Positions 28,540-37,766 are shown, numbered from the stretch's first letter. The stretch is DNA of 64,000 nucleotides from Hyphomicrobiaceae bacterium (GCA_022842785.1 JALHOW010000001.1:558001-622000), one strand, 5' to 3'. Notes: generated by a model not told the origin, from the letters alone. Numbers and translations are program-made.

Positions 28540-29787
28540 GTGTCTGAGGCCTTCGTGCTCGGCTGGGAGGAATGGGTCCGCCTTCCCGACCTCGGCCTGC
28601 CTGCGGTCAAGGCGAAGGTCGACACCGGTGCCAAGACCTCGGCGCTGCACGCCTTCTTCGTCGAGCCGTACGGATCGGCCTCCCGGCGCATGGTGCGCTT
28701 CGGTGTGCATCCCATTCCCGGCCGCAACGACGTCGAGATCATCTGTACCGCCGAGGTCATCGATCATCGCGAGGTGACGAGTTCCAATGGTGAGCGCGAG
28801 ATGCGCTATGTCATTCGCACCTCGCTTCAGCTTGGCGAGCGCGTATGGCCCGTCGAGCTTACGCTCACCAATCGGGAGGCTATGAGCTATCGAATGCTCA
28901 TCGGCCGTCAGGCCATCCAGGACGACATGCTCGTCGATCCGGCGACCTCCTTCCGCCAGCCGCGCCTCAGCTATCGCCTCTACGAAATTCCCGCACGCAC
29001 GGCCGACGATCGCCGCTCGCTCACCATCGGCCTCCTGACGCGACGCCCGGACAACGCAACGAACCGGCGCATACAGCGCGTCGCCGAGCGCCGTGGCCAC
29101 AAGCTCATCATGGTGGACAGGGACCGCGTATCGCTCTTCATCGACACGAGTGATCCGGCGATCCTGCTCGACGGGTCAACGGTGCCGCACTGCGATGCAC
29201 TGATCGTGCGGCCAGGACGCGGCACGCCGACATTCTCGGCCGCCGTCGCGCGTCACTTCGAGACGCTCGGCGCGGTGGCTATCAATGGTCCTGACGCTCT
29301 GCTGCGCGTCGCCGATCCACTCGCGACCCGTCAGCTTCTCGCGCGCGCGGGTATTCCAGTTCCCGCTGCGGCGGTCAGTAGCGCGGCCACGAATCCTGAT
29401 GCGGCCGACCGGCATCTCTTCGCCGAAGGTTTTGGCAGCCATGCGCTGGGACTTCTCGTGCGCCATACGGTCGTCGGCAGCCGAGCCATCGCGGCGATGT
29501 CGCGGCAGGTGCGCGGCCGCGACGATATCGACAGCGAGGCCGAGTGGCGCACGGACGATGGGGCCGCCGTCGAAGCGACACGTGGCGTGGCCGAGCAGGT
29601 CGTACGTGTTCTCGGTCTCGAGCTTGCCGGTGTCGATGTCATTGCCGCGCGGCAAGGTCCCATCGTCGTCGGCGTGACGGTAGCTCCTGCCATCTCGCTC
29701 GCCGAGCGCATTACTGGCGCTGCGATCTCCGAGGCGATCATCGTCTACATCGAGCAGACCGCTCGGCCGGTTGCGAGAAGTCCATAA
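28540..29787 (+). CDS. RimB-like retropepsin-type domain fused to a degenerate RimK-like ATP-grasp domain
   Basis: A 415-residue two-domain protein. Residues 1-150 form the 'ATP-dependent zinc protease'/RimB domain (PF05618-like), with the aspartic-protease-like motif VDTGAKTSALHA (DTG at 28-30) and the closing MLIGRQAI. Residues 161-410 follow the RimK pattern (LTIGLLTRR, DALIVRPG, NGPDALLRVADPLATRQLLARAGIPVP) but lack a recognisable KPxxGSxG nucleotide loop. Where RimK has the metal-binding EVNxxPG it reads VGVTVAPAI. Ligase activity is therefore doubtful. The start is a GTG with GAGGAAGAGG upstream; the frame stays open to 28399 without support. The TAA lies within the conserved end of repeat copy B. 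Confidence 0.82.
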   Translation: MSEAFVLGWEEWVRLPDLGLPAVKAKVDTGAKTSALHAFFVEPYGSASRRMVRFGVHPIPGRNDVEIICTAEVIDHREVTSSNGEREMRYVIRTSLQLGERVWPVELTLTNREAMSYRMLIGRQAIQDDMLVDPATSFRQPRLSYRLYEIPARTADDRRSLTIGLLTRRPDNATNRRIQRVAERRGHKLIMVDRDRVSLFIDTSDPAILLDGSTVPHCDALIVRPGRGTPTFSAAVARHFETLGAVAINGPDALLRVADPLATRQLLARAGIPVPAAAVSSAATNPDAADRHLFAEGFGSHALGLLVRHTVVGSRAIAAMSRQVRGRDDIDSEAEWRTDDGAAVEATRGVAEQVVRVLGLELAGVDVIAARQGPIVVGVTVAPAISLAERITGAAISEAIIVYIEQTARPVARSP

Positions 29788-29948
29788 AAAGACGGGGGCT
29801 CCGGGGGTGTCCCCTGGTTGGGTACAGGGCGAAAGCCCTGTTCGCGCCTTTGGCGCGAGCGAGGCTAGCCTCGCGCTCCACCGTGCCAGAGGCGCGTCTC
29901 CGACACGACGAGGGACACCCTCCCTGACCCGCCCGTCTTTTTGAACTT
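29778..29948. repeat. Interspersed nested-hairpin repeat, copy B (inverted relative to copy A)
   Basis: About 170 bp between convergent gene ends. Read on the minus strand it aligns with copy A: GACGGGCGGGTCAGGGAGGG, TGTCCCTC, an extra hairpin of about 23 bases, GCGAGGCTAGCCTCGC, TTCGCGCC/GGCGCGAA region, ACAGGGC/GCCCTGT, GGGGACACCCCC, and GACGGGGG next to AAGTCCATAAA. Both ends, read inward, carry AAGTYCAWAAAAGACGGG-like sequence, so the element has imperfect terminal inverted repeats. Its left end supplies the stop codon of the upstream RimB/RimK-like gene. Confidence 0.8.
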
Positions 29949-29949
29949 T

Positions 29950-31038
29950 TCAGCGCACGCGATAGCGTTCGATGGCGTCAGGGTCGAACGTGAATCCGAG
30001 GCCGGGGCGATCAGGTACGGCGACGTGGCCGTCCTCGATCGTGATGCGCTCACGATAGAGCATGGCGGTCCACGGCATGTATTCGAGCCATGTCGCATTG
30101 GCAAACGCGCCGAGGATCGACACGCTCTGCTCCGTGAAGAGGTGGTTCGAGATGGCGATGTCGTGCGCGGCGGCCAGATGCGCGACCTTGATGAACTCAC
30201 TGACGCCACCGACGCGACCGAGATCCGCCATCCAGATGTCGGCGGAACCGTGCGCCAGCATCTCGCGGAAGCCGTAGCGCGTCGCCTCCGTCTCGCCGCT
30301 CGCGATCGGTGTATCGATGGCCGCTGCCACACGACCCGAGCCGCGATGATCGTAGGGGGGCACGGGCTCCTCGAACCACGTGAGATCGAAGGCTTCGAGT
30401 TTCCGCCCGAGACGGATCGCGTGATCGGCTGTGAAGCCGCGGCTCGCGTCGCACATGAGTGAAACCTTGGGGCCAATGGCTTTGCGCACAGCGGCGACGC
30501 GCTCGACGTCCTCCTCGATGTGCTTCCTGCCAAGCCGCATCTTCACGCCGGCAAAGCCCTGCGCGATGTAGCCAGAAGCTTCCTCAGCTAGTTCGTCGGG
30601 CGTCGAGGAGAGCCAGAGGCCGGCGCTCGAGTACACCGGAATGCGGTCGTGCGCGCTGCCGAGCATGGCGGAGACGGACGCACCGAGCGCTTTGCCCTTC
30701 GCATCCCAGAGCGCAGTGTCGATGGCCGCGAGGCCGAAGATCGTCACGCCCTTGTGGCCGAGGAAGTAGAGCTCGCGCCAGAGCTTCTCCCAGAGCCGCT
30801 CGGCATGGCGGATATCGGCGCCGACGACGGCAGGTTTGAGGCTCTGCACCATGGCTTCGAGCACTTCGATGCGCCGGCCGCCGTTCGTGAAGAGAAAGCT
30901 CTCGCCCGTGACGCCGACGTCGGTGTCGATGAACACGAGCACGCAGCGTATGCGGTCATGGCCGACACCGCTCGAATTGAGCGTCGGACGTGCGAGCGGA
31001 AGCTCGACGATGATCGTGCGCAGATCCGTGACCCGCAT
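29950..31038 (-). CDS. Mandelate racemase/muconate lactonizing enzyme family protein (enolase superfamily)
   Basis: A 362-residue enolase-superfamily protein. The N-terminal capping domain is followed by a TIM barrel with metal ligands D197 (MCDAS), E223 (WFEEPV) and E249 (SGETE), and a catalytic H299 (SNHLF). The second-strand base motif is K166-M-R168 (GVKMRLG) where mandelate racemase has KxK. This is compatible with acid-sugar dehydratase or racemase activity using Lys/His bases. The substrate is unknown. The ATG is preceded by GGGGAGC. It is the last gene of a long minus-strand block. Confidence 0.9.
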   Translation of the reverse strand: MRVTDLRTIIVELPLARPTLNSSGVGHDRIRCVLVFIDTDVGVTGESFLFTNGGRRIEVLEAMVQSLKPAVVGADIRHAERLWEKLWRELYFLGHKGVTIFGLAAIDTALWDAKGKALGASVSAMLGSAHDRIPVYSSAGLWLSSTPDELAEEASGYIAQGFAGVKMRLGRKHIEEDVERVAAVRKAIGPKVSLMCDASRGFTADHAIRLGRKLEAFDLTWFEEPVPPYDHRGSGRVAAAIDTPIASGETEATRYGFREMLAHGSADIWMADLGRVGGVSEFIKVAHLAAAHDIAISNHLFTEQSVSILGAFANATWLEYMPWTAMLYRERITIEDGHVAVPDRPGLGFTFDPDAIERYRVR

Positions 31039-31107
31039 GGTGCTTGCTCCCCGTAGCCATTCTTTTGTCGCGTCACGATGGCGCGATCGGGCCGTCGGGC
31101 GCAAGGC

Positions 31108-32181
31108 TCAATGCGCGGCGAGCAGCTCGCTGTCCGGCCTCTCGGCGCGGCTATAGAGAAACCGGCCATCCGCTGTCTTCGTTCGCGTGGCGCGGCCGCG
31201 GCCGACGAGATAGTTCGCGTGTGCCAGCGTTTCGGCGAGCGCGAGACGGCCCTGCCCTTCGGCGACTGCGCGCGCGAAGAGGCTACGGGCAAGCTCCATG
31301 GCAACGCGCGGCTCGTCCATGAGGCGAGCGAGTTCGTCGAGGCGAAGTTCGTGATGGTGCGCGAGCTGATCGGCGCGTGCGTGCAGGCCGTAGAACGGCA
31401 GGCCGTGCGACGGCAGCACCAGCGCGTCCGCTGGCAGCGACTTGAAGCGCGGAAGCGAGTCGAGATAGTCGGCGAGCGGATCGGCTTCGGGCATGGCCGG
31501 GAAGACGCCGATCATGGGCGAGATGCGCGAGAGAATCTGGTCGCCGGCAATGAGAATGCGGTCCTCGGCGCACCAGAAGGAGGCGTGTTCGAGCGCGTGG
31601 CCGCCTGCGACGATCACTTCCCAGTCACGCTCGCCGAAACGGATGGTGTCGCCGTCGCGCAGGCGCGTGAATGAGGGCGGCATGGGGCCGAGTAGGGAGT
31701 TTGTACGCTCACGATCGGCGGCGTACGATGCGAGCGCTGCTGTATCGCAACCATGCGCGGTGAGATACCGCTCGGCGGCATCGACCGCCGACTTCGACTG
31801 CGAATCCCAGAGACGTACTTGCGCCGACATCCATTCGGCGAGCGTCGACACGAAAGGCACGTTGCCGGTGCGCTGCGTGAGCCAGCCCGCGAGGCCGACG
31901 TGATCGGTATGACCGTGCGTCGCGACTAATCTGTTCACCGGCGCATCGGCCAGCGGGCCCGCGAACAATGCCTCCCAAACCGCGCGCGCTTCGCTCGTGT
32001 CGGCGCCCGTGTCGATGAGCGTCCAGCCATCGGCGTCGCGCAGCAACCACACGTTCACGTGATTGAGCCGGAAGGGGAGAGGCAGGCGCGCCCAGAGAAT
32101 GCCGGGTGCGATCTGATAGGTCTCGGTGCCTTGGGGGTGGCTTTCGTGCAGATAGCGAATTTCCGCTGCCAATGTCGTCAT
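31108..32181 (-). CDS. MBL fold metallo-hydrolase
   Basis: A 357-residue metallo-beta-lactamase-fold protein. The metal motif THGHTDHVG is intact at residues 88-96. A His lies in GGHALEHASFW, the bridging Asp in IAGDQILSRISP and a further His in LPSHGLPFYGLH. The C-terminal region of about 90 residues is helical (DQLAHHHELRLDEL), as in glyoxalase-II-like and LACTB2-like members. The start has GGAGC upstream. It probably hydrolyses a thioester or ester; the substrate is not defined. It is located between the SMP-30-like and enolase-superfamily genes on the same strand. Confidence 0.88.
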   Translation of the reverse strand: MTTLAAEIRYLHESHPQGTETYQIAPGILWARLPLPFRLNHVNVWLLRDADGWTLIDTGADTSEARAVWEALFAGPLADAPVNRLVATHGHTDHVGLAGWLTQRTGNVPFVSTLAEWMSAQVRLWDSQSKSAVDAAERYLTAHGCDTAALASYAADRERTNSLLGPMPPSFTRLRDGDTIRFGERDWEVIVAGGHALEHASFWCAEDRILIAGDQILSRISPMIGVFPAMPEADPLADYLDSLPRFKSLPADALVLPSHGLPFYGLHARADQLAHHHELRLDELARLMDEPRVAMELARSLFARAVAEGQGRLALAETLAHANYLVGRGRATRTKTADGRFLYSRAERPDSELLAAH

Positions 32182-32296
32182 GCGGGAACGTGCTCCTGAT
32201 CCGTGGTCGCCCCAACCCTCTAATGGTCCGAGGTAGCGCAGGGGCGTGAGTGCCGCCAGAGGGTGCTACGCATGGCGCCCGTCCGGGAACGGACAG

Positions 32297-33250
32297 CTAC
32301 CAGCGCCACTGAACCGGCTCGGCGCCTGCGACGGGCGACGTGAACGAGACGACGCCCGCGCCATTGAGACAGCCGAGGTAGACGGTTTTGAGATCCGCGC
32401 CGCCGAATGCGACGCTTGCGATGTTCTTGAGCGATCGCGTCGCGCCGCCCTCGAGACCTTCGCGGCCGCCGAGCCCGCGCTGAAACTGAGCTTCCGCGCG
32501 GTCGATGACGTCCTGATCGGAGTCGTCGAGGATGAGCGTGCGCCGGCCATTCGGCTCGATGCGGATGACGCGGTTCGACACCACGCACGCGACCCATGCC
32601 GCGCCCTCGGCGTCGAAGGCAAAGCCATCCGGTAACTCGCCGGGGCCGAACTCGTGCATAACCTCGCGACGGCCGAGGCCGTGCTTGGTGACCGGAAAGC
32701 GCGTGATGCGATGGCCCATGGTCTCGTTCACCCAGAGCCACTTGCCACTGGGATCGACGTGGCACTCGTTCGTATAGGCGAGGCCGCCGGCGACGATGCG
32801 CGCGCCGTTTTTGTCGCGACGAACGATGAAACCATCGCCGAAGTTCGGTACCATGGCGCGCTCGCGCGGATACTGTCGCGTCGAGACCGAGATCCACTCG
32901 TTGTGATTGGCGTCGAGGCCTACGAAGTTGCAGACGCGCAGCGCCTCGCCTTCGACCTCGAAGAGCTCCGGCCACAGCCGCCACTCATGATCGAGCCGCC
33001 ACAACCCGCCGCCGGGGCCGAGATTAGCAATGAGAAATTGGCGGTCCGGACGCATCGCCACGCCGTTCGGCACGAAACCTGGCGGTGCGCCGACGAGCGT
33101 GCGTTTGGGCTTGCCGATCTCGGCGATACCCGCCTCATGATCGCCCACGAAGATTTCGCCCTTCACGGTCGTGAGCACGCATTCGGGTCGCTTGAGACCG
33201 CTGCCCACCCACGAAATGGCAGACAAGGGAACGAGTGGTTTCTCGGACAT
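32297..33250 (-). CDS. SMP-30/gluconolactonase/LRE family protein
   Basis: A 317-residue beta-propeller lactonase-type protein. It has PECVLTTVKGEIFVGD at the N-terminus (metal-binding Glu), GFVPNGVAMRPDRQFLIAN, AYTNECHVDPSGKWLWVNET and LPDGFAFDAEGAAWVA (Asn and Asp ligands). No signal peptide is present, so it is cytoplasmic. It likely hydrolyses a sugar lactone or similar ester. The ATG has GGGA upstream and sits 16 bases after the sulfurtransferase stop. A 25-codon upstream extension lies within the previous gene's end and was rejected. Confidence 0.87.
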   Translation of the reverse strand: MSEKPLVPLSAISWVGSGLKRPECVLTTVKGEIFVGDHEAGIAEIGKPKRTLVGAPPGFVPNGVAMRPDRQFLIANLGPGGGLWRLDHEWRLWPELFEVEGEALRVCNFVGLDANHNEWISVSTRQYPRERAMVPNFGDGFIVRRDKNGARIVAGGLAYTNECHVDPSGKWLWVNETMGHRITRFPVTKHGLGRREVMHEFGPGELPDGFAFDAEGAAWVACVVSNRVIRIEPNGRRTLILDDSDQDVIDRAEAQFQRGLGGREGLEGGATRSLKNIASVAFGGADLKTVYLGCLNGAGVVSFTSPVAGAEPVQWRW

Positions 33251-33266
33251 TTCGTGCGTTCCCTGC

Positions 33267-34118
33267 TCAGCCCGTCTCGATCGGCAGATCGGTGCGCGCG
33301 CCCCATTCCGTCCACGAGCCGTCATAGACGGCGGTATCGGGGCGGCCTAGCTGTGCGAGTGCAAACGCGATCACGCCGGCCGTCACGCCTGAGCCGCAAC
33401 TCGCCACAACCGGGCGATTGATGTCCACGCCGGATTCGGCAAACGCGGCGCGGAGCCCCGCTTCGTCTTTCAGTGTGCCATCCTTGTTGAGCAGGTTTGT
33501 GAAGGGCACGTTGCGCGAGCTTGGAATGTGTCCTGAGCGCAGGCCTGCGCGCGGCTCCGGCACCGATCCAGCGAAGCGCGCGGCGGCCCGTGCATCGATG
33601 ATCTGCGTTGTCGCGTGACCGATCAGTGATTTTACGTCGTCGGCATCGCGCACGAGCGCGGAGTTGAAACGCGGCGTGAAATGACGCGGCTGGCGCGGAC
33701 GCGGCGGCTCGTCCGTGACGGCACGCCCTTCGGCTTTCCACTTCTTGAGGCCGCCATTGAGCACGGCAACATCATCATGGCCCATGGTGCGGAACATCCA
33801 CCACACGCGCGCCGCCGAATAGAGGCCCTCGGTGTCATACACGACGATCTGCGAGCCATCGCCGATGCCCATTTTCTTGACCTGCGAGGCGAACTGCACA
33901 GTCGAGGGGAGCATGTGCGGCAGCGCGTTCGACTTGTCCGCGACAACGTCGATATCGAAGAACAGTGCTTCCGGAATGTGCTCAGCCTCGTACTCGGCGC
34001 GTGCATTCCGCCCCGACGTCAGCAGATGCATGGAGCCGTCGAGGATCACGAGATCGGGCGAGCCGAGGCGGTCGGCGAGCCACTGCGTCTCGACGATCCA
34101 TTTGGACGGATTGGGCAT
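33267..34118 (-). CDS. sseA: Two-domain sulfurtransferase (3-mercaptopyruvate sulfurtransferase/rhodanese)
   Basis: A 283-residue protein with an inactive N-terminal rhodanese domain ([22 protein letters not shown]) and an active C-terminal one. The catalytic loop is CGSGVTA with C241, the sequence typical of 3-mercaptopyruvate sulfurtransferase (thiosulfate sulfurtransferases usually have CRKGxT). It transfers sulfur from mercaptopyruvate, a cysteine breakdown product. Its position 28 bases after alaX and close to cysK supports a cysteine/sulfur theme for this part of the operon. Confidence 0.92.
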   Translation of the reverse strand: MPNPSKWIVETQWLADRLGSPDLVILDGSMHLLTSGRNARAEYEAEHIPEALFFDIDVVADKSNALPHMLPSTVQFASQVKKMGIGDGSQIVVYDTEGLYSAARVWWMFRTMGHDDVAVLNGGLKKWKAEGRAVTDEPPRPRQPRHFTPRFNSALVRDADDVKSLIGHATTQIIDARAAARFAGSVPEPRAGLRSGHIPSSRNVPFTNLLNKDGTLKDEAGLRAAFAESGVDINRPVVASCGSGVTAGVIAFALAQLGRPDTAVYDGSWTEWGARTDLPIETG

Positions 34119-34146
34119 GAGCGTTTTCCCTGGGATGTGTGCAGGC

Positions 34147-34866
34147 CTAAGCGAGCGCGACGCGAATGCGTCGGTTCTGCTTGCCCTTGTTCTCGATCTT
34201 CACGACAGCGAGGCGACCGATCTCACTTGTGCGCGCGACGTGCGTGCCACCACAAGGCTGCAAGTCCACGGCGCCATTCTCGCCGATGGCAACGAGGCGA
34301 ACTTTGCCCGAACCCATGGGCGGCTTCACGCTCATGGTGCGCACGAGATGCGGCTGCGCTTCGAGCTCGGCATCGCTGATCCAACGCGTCGTGACAGGAT
34401 GATCGGCTTCGACGAGCGCATTGAGCTCAGCCGTCAGCGTTTCCTTGTCGACGCCGGTCATATCGGCAATGTCGAAGTCGAGGCGGCCTTCCTCGGCGCC
34501 GATCTGGCCGCCCGTCACCGGCCATTTCACGAGCGAGCAGAGCAGATGCAGCGCCGTGTGCACGCGCATGTACTTGTGACGCGTGTCCCAATCGACGGTG
34601 ACGTGGACGGGCACGCCAGCATTTGGCAACGTCGAGCCCTCGGCCGGAACGTGGACGATGGTGCTCTTGTCGGCGTCGTAGACGGTCGCCGCAATGCGAC
34701 ACACGCCGCCTTCCCATGTGAGCGCGCCGATGTCTCCCGGTTGGCCGCCGGCACTGGCATACAGGATAGTGCGATCAAGGATGATGCCACCGCGCTCATT
34801 GACGGCGGTGACATAGGCATCGCACGAACGCGCATACGCATCCGAACGGAAAAGTGTCTCGGTCAT
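34147..34866 (-). CDS. Alanyl-tRNA editing protein (AlaX-type, mischarged tRNA(Ala) hydrolase)
   Basis: A 239-residue free-standing editing domain related to the AlaRS editing domain. The zinc/catalytic motifs are H103-x3-H107 (VHTALHLL) and C205-x3-H209 (CGGTHV). The GQPGDIGAL segment near residue 41 marks AlaX proteins longer than the minimal form. It deacylates Ser- or Gly-tRNA(Ala) in the cytoplasm. The ATG is four bases after the cysK stop. It shares a transcript with cysK and the sulfurtransferase. Confidence 0.92.
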   Translation of the reverse strand: MTETLFRSDAYARSCDAYVTAVNERGGIILDRTILYASAGGQPGDIGALTWEGGVCRIAATVYDADKSTIVHVPAEGSTLPNAGVPVHVTVDWDTRHKYMRVHTALHLLCSLVKWPVTGGQIGAEEGRLDFDIADMTGVDKETLTAELNALVEADHPVTTRWISDAELEAQPHLVRTMSVKPPMGSGKVRLVAIGENGAVDLQPCGGTHVARTSEIGRLAVVKIENKGKQNRRIRVALA

Positions 34867-34870
34867 CGGA

Positions 34871-35920
34871 CTAGATTCCCTCGACCGGTTCGAACACGCT
34901 TGGCACGGGTGCGCGCGGCGCATCGAGCCAGCTCGGAACAGGAAGGTTCTTCGAGCGCAGGAATTCCGGATTGAAGAGCTTGGACTGGTAGCGCGTGCCG
35001 TAGTCGCAGAGCAGCGTCACGATGGTATGGCCCGGTCCCAACTCGCGCGCGAGCCGAACGGCACCGGCGATGTTGACGCCCGAGGACGAGCCGACGCAAA
35101 GACCTTCTTCCGCAAGCAGCTGGAATACGATGGCGACGCTTTCGGCATCCGGGATGAGATACGAATGATCCACCACCGCGCCTTCGAGATTCGCGGTGAT
35201 GCGACCTTGCCCGATGCCCTCCGTAATGGATGAGCCTTCGGACTTGAGCACGCCCGTCGTGTAGTAGCTGTGCAGCGCTGCACCCGGCACGTCGGCGAGC
35301 GCGATGTGTACCTTGTTGCTCTTGGCCTTGAGCCCCATGGACACGCCCGCGAGCGTGCCGCCCGAGCCGACCGCCGACACGAAGGCATCGATCTTGCCGT
35401 CCGTATCGGCCCAGATCTCCTGCGCTGTCGTCTCGATGTGTCCCTGACGGTTGGCGACATTGTCGAATTGATTGGCCCAGATGGCTCCGTTCGGCTCGGA
35501 CCTGGCGAGCGTCTCCGCGAGACGCGCGGAGTATTTCACGTAGTTGTTCGGGTTCTTGTAAGGGACGGCGGGGACTTCGACCAGTTCCGCGCCGAGGAGG
35601 CGCAGCGCATCCTTCTTCTCCTGTGCCTGCGTCTCCGGGATGACGATCACCGAGCGATAGCCGAGCGCATTGCCGATCATCGTGATGCCGATGCCGGTAT
35701 TGCCGGCCGTGCCTTCGACGATCGTGCCACCGGGCTTGAGCTGCCCTTTGGCGACCGCGTCCTTGATGATGTACAGGGCCGCGCGGTCCTTGACCGACTG
35801 GCCAGGGTTCATGAACTCGGCCTTGCCGAGAATGGTGCATCCGGTCTCCTCGGAGACGCGGCGCAGCTTGATGAGGGGGGTGCGGCCGACAGCGGCGGCG
35901 ACGCCTTCAGCGAAGGTCAC
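34871..35920 (-). CDS. cysK: Cysteine synthase (PLP-dependent, CysK family)
   Basis: A 349-residue O-acetylserine sulfhydrylase. PLP binds K44 in NPGQSVKDRAA, the phosphate-binding/substrate loop is GTAGNTGIG, and the later glycine motif is AVGSGGTLAG. It makes cysteine from O-acetylserine and sulfide. It is somewhat longer than E. coli CysK (323), with a C-terminal extension (SWLDAPRAPVPSVFEPVEG) common in alphaproteobacteria. The start is GTG: an in-frame TAA lies nine codons upstream and no ATG intervenes. GAGGAG lies 13 bases before the GTG, somewhat far, so translation may be modest. Confidence 0.93.
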   Translation of the reverse strand: MTFAEGVAAAVGRTPLIKLRRVSEETGCTILGKAEFMNPGQSVKDRAALYIIKDAVAKGQLKPGGTIVEGTAGNTGIGITMIGNALGYRSVIVIPETQAQEKKDALRLLGAELVEVPAVPYKNPNNYVKYSARLAETLARSEPNGAIWANQFDNVANRQGHIETTAQEIWADTDGKIDAFVSAVGSGGTLAGVSMGLKAKSNKVHIALADVPGAALHSYYTTGVLKSEGSSITEGIGQGRITANLEGAVVDHSYLIPDAESVAIVFQLLAEEGLCVGSSSGVNIAGAVRLARELGPGHTIVTLLCDYGTRYQSKLFNPEFLRSKNLPVPSWLDAPRAPVPSVFEPVEGI

Positions 35921-36053
35921 GATGGCTTCGGGCTCCTCGATTGATTAGCGGGCGAACAAGGCCGCCCGTCGTTTGTGGTCAACCTAGTTCGCGCCACCTC
36001 CGGCCGCAAGGTGCGGGGCGCTGCATGGGCCCTATGCGTCTGAATTGGCGGAG

Positions 36054-36782
36054 CTATCTGCTCGTGCCCGTCTTGAAGTCATATACGCGGCCGCTCTCGG
36101 ACTGTCCTGCATCGACCAGATCGAGGAAGAGCGGCACCAGGGCCTCGGGTTCCGGCAGCGTGGCAGGGTTCTCGCCCGGAAAGGCACGCTGGCGCATGGT
36201 CGTGCGCACGGGACCGGGATTGAGCAGGTTCACCTTGATGGGCGTGCTGGCGACTTCATGCGCGTAGGTTTTCACCAGCGCTTCGAGACCTGCCTTCGAG
36301 ACCGCGTAGGGACCCCAGTAGGCATTCTTAGCCAGCGCCGCGCCCGAGGAGACGAAGACGGCGCGCGCGGCCTCGGAGCGTCTCAGCACAGGGTCGAGCG
36401 AGCGAATGAGCCGCCAGTTGGCCGTCAGATTGACCTCGATGACCTCGTTCCAGGCATCGCCCGTGATGTGCGGCAGCGGCGACAGGGGCCCGAGTACACC
36501 GGCATTTGCCACGAGAATGTCGAGCTTGCCCCAGCGCTGGTAGAGTGTGGGGCCGAGCGCATCGACCTTATCACTCTGCTTGAGGTCCAAGTTGACGAGT
36601 GTTGCGGTACCGCCAAAGGCGCGGATCTCGTCGTCCACTTCCTCGAGGCCGCCGACCGTTCGCGCCAGCAGGACCACGTGCGCCCCTTCGCGTGCGAGAC
36701 CGACCGCCACGGCGCGCCCGATCCCGCGCGAAGCGCCGGTGACGAGCGCGATGCGGTTCGCGAGACGGGTGCCCTTTTCCAT
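36054..36782 (-). CDS. SDR family NAD(P)-dependent oxidoreductase
   Basis: A 242-residue short-chain dehydrogenase. The cofactor motif TGASRGIG is at residues 15-22, followed by LDILVANAG, the catalytic Ser in VFVSSGAAL and YAVSKAGLE with the Tyr-x3-Lys pair. The C-terminus is short. This pattern fits a soluble oxidoreductase acting on an unknown alcohol or ketone. It lies 133 bases upstream of cysK and 71 bases after the nitrilase-family gene on the same strand. Confidence 0.9.
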   Translation of the reverse strand: MEKGTRLANRIALVTGASRGIGRAVAVGLAREGAHVVLLARTVGGLEEVDDEIRAFGGTATLVNLDLKQSDKVDALGPTLYQRWGKLDILVANAGVLGPLSPLPHITGDAWNEVIEVNLTANWRLIRSLDPVLRRSEAARAVFVSSGAALAKNAYWGPYAVSKAGLEALVKTYAHEVASTPIKVNLLNPGPVRTTMRQRAFPGENPATLPEPEALVPLFLDLVDAGQSESGRVYDFKTGTSR

Positions 36783-36853
36783 GAAAGCCTCGTTTCAGAT
36801 GGCAGCCGGCCCCTTCTAGAGAAAGTCCGGGGGCGTGGGAAGCGTCGGGTACG

Positions 36854-37765
36854 TTACAGCAGGGAGACGACGGTGGCGGCTGGGACTTCTGCGGCTCCGC
36901 CGGGCTGGAGCCGCCAGTCGGCGCGGTTGCGCATTTCGCCGGTATCTGCAAGTCGGGCCAGTGCCGCGAGATCGACCTTGGCATGGACCCAGCCTGCGAC
37001 GTTCAGCGCGCCCTCGGCGAGGATGCCCGTTTCGGACAGGCCGCGCTCTGCGGGGACGTATATGCCGGCGGCGCCATTGTTGTAGTCCACCGCGGGCGAC
37101 CAGGTGGAATCACCGACTGTCGGCGAGACCACGGCGACGCAGGTTCCCTCGAGGGCGCGGGCCATGGCCGACGTGCGCACGCGATGAAAACCCGACACGA
37201 ACTCCGTGCAGGTGGGAACGAGGATGATCTCGGCGCGGGCTTCCACCATGGCGCGCACGAGCATCGGAAATTCGCTGTCGTAGCAGATGGCGACGCCGAT
37301 CCGTCCGAGCGCGGTGTCGAACACGAGCGTGCTGTCGCCCGGTGCAATTCCCCAGCCGTGCTCGAAGGGTGTCATCACGCGCTTGTCCTGAGCGCCGGAC
37401 TTGCCTGAAGGTGCGAAGAAGCGCGCCGTATTGCGATAGCGGCCATCCGCGTCGAGACGTGGTCCGCTCGCGCCGAGAATGTGCACATTGTAGCGTTCGG
37501 CGAGATCGGCGTGCACGGCGTCGATGTGCGGGAAGGCCTCGGATACAGCCTGCAGCGAGGCATCGAGGCTGGCGACGACGGCGGCGCCGGCCGGTGCCGC
37601 CAGCTCCATGGCGCCATACTCGGGAAAGACGAGCAGTTCGGCGCCGTCACCCGCAGCTTCCGCAACCCAGCGCATGATTTTGTCCTCGATGGCGCCGAGT
37701 GTTGGCAGGGCATCGAGCGGATAGGCGGAAGCGGCAATACGGACTGTTCGAGAAGGCGCGGTCAT
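36854..37765 (-). CDS. Carbon-nitrogen hydrolase (nitrilase superfamily)
   Basis: A 303-residue protein with the complete catalytic triad: E49 (LVFPEYG), K128 (GAQDKRVMTPFE) and nucleophile C161 (GVAICYDSEFP). The superfamily cleaves C-N bonds of nitriles, amides or carbamates. The EFP after the cysteine is seen in amidase-like branches, so an amidase is more likely than a true nitrilase. The gene begins one base after the stop of the GNAT gene, so the two are translationally linked. Confidence 0.92.
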   Translation of the reverse strand: MTAPSRTVRIAASAYPLDALPTLGAIEDKIMRWVAEAAGDGAELLVFPEYGAMELAAPAGAAVVASLDASLQAVSEAFPHIDAVHADLAERYNVHILGASGPRLDADGRYRNTARFFAPSGKSGAQDKRVMTPFEHGWGIAPGDSTLVFDTALGRIGVAICYDSEFPMLVRAMVEARAEIILVPTCTEFVSGFHRVRTSAMARALEGTCVAVVSPTVGDSTWSPAVDYNNGAAGIYVPAERGLSETGILAEGALNVAGWVHAKVDLAALARLADTGEMRNRADWRLQPGGAAEVPAATVVSLL

Positions 37766-37766
37766 G

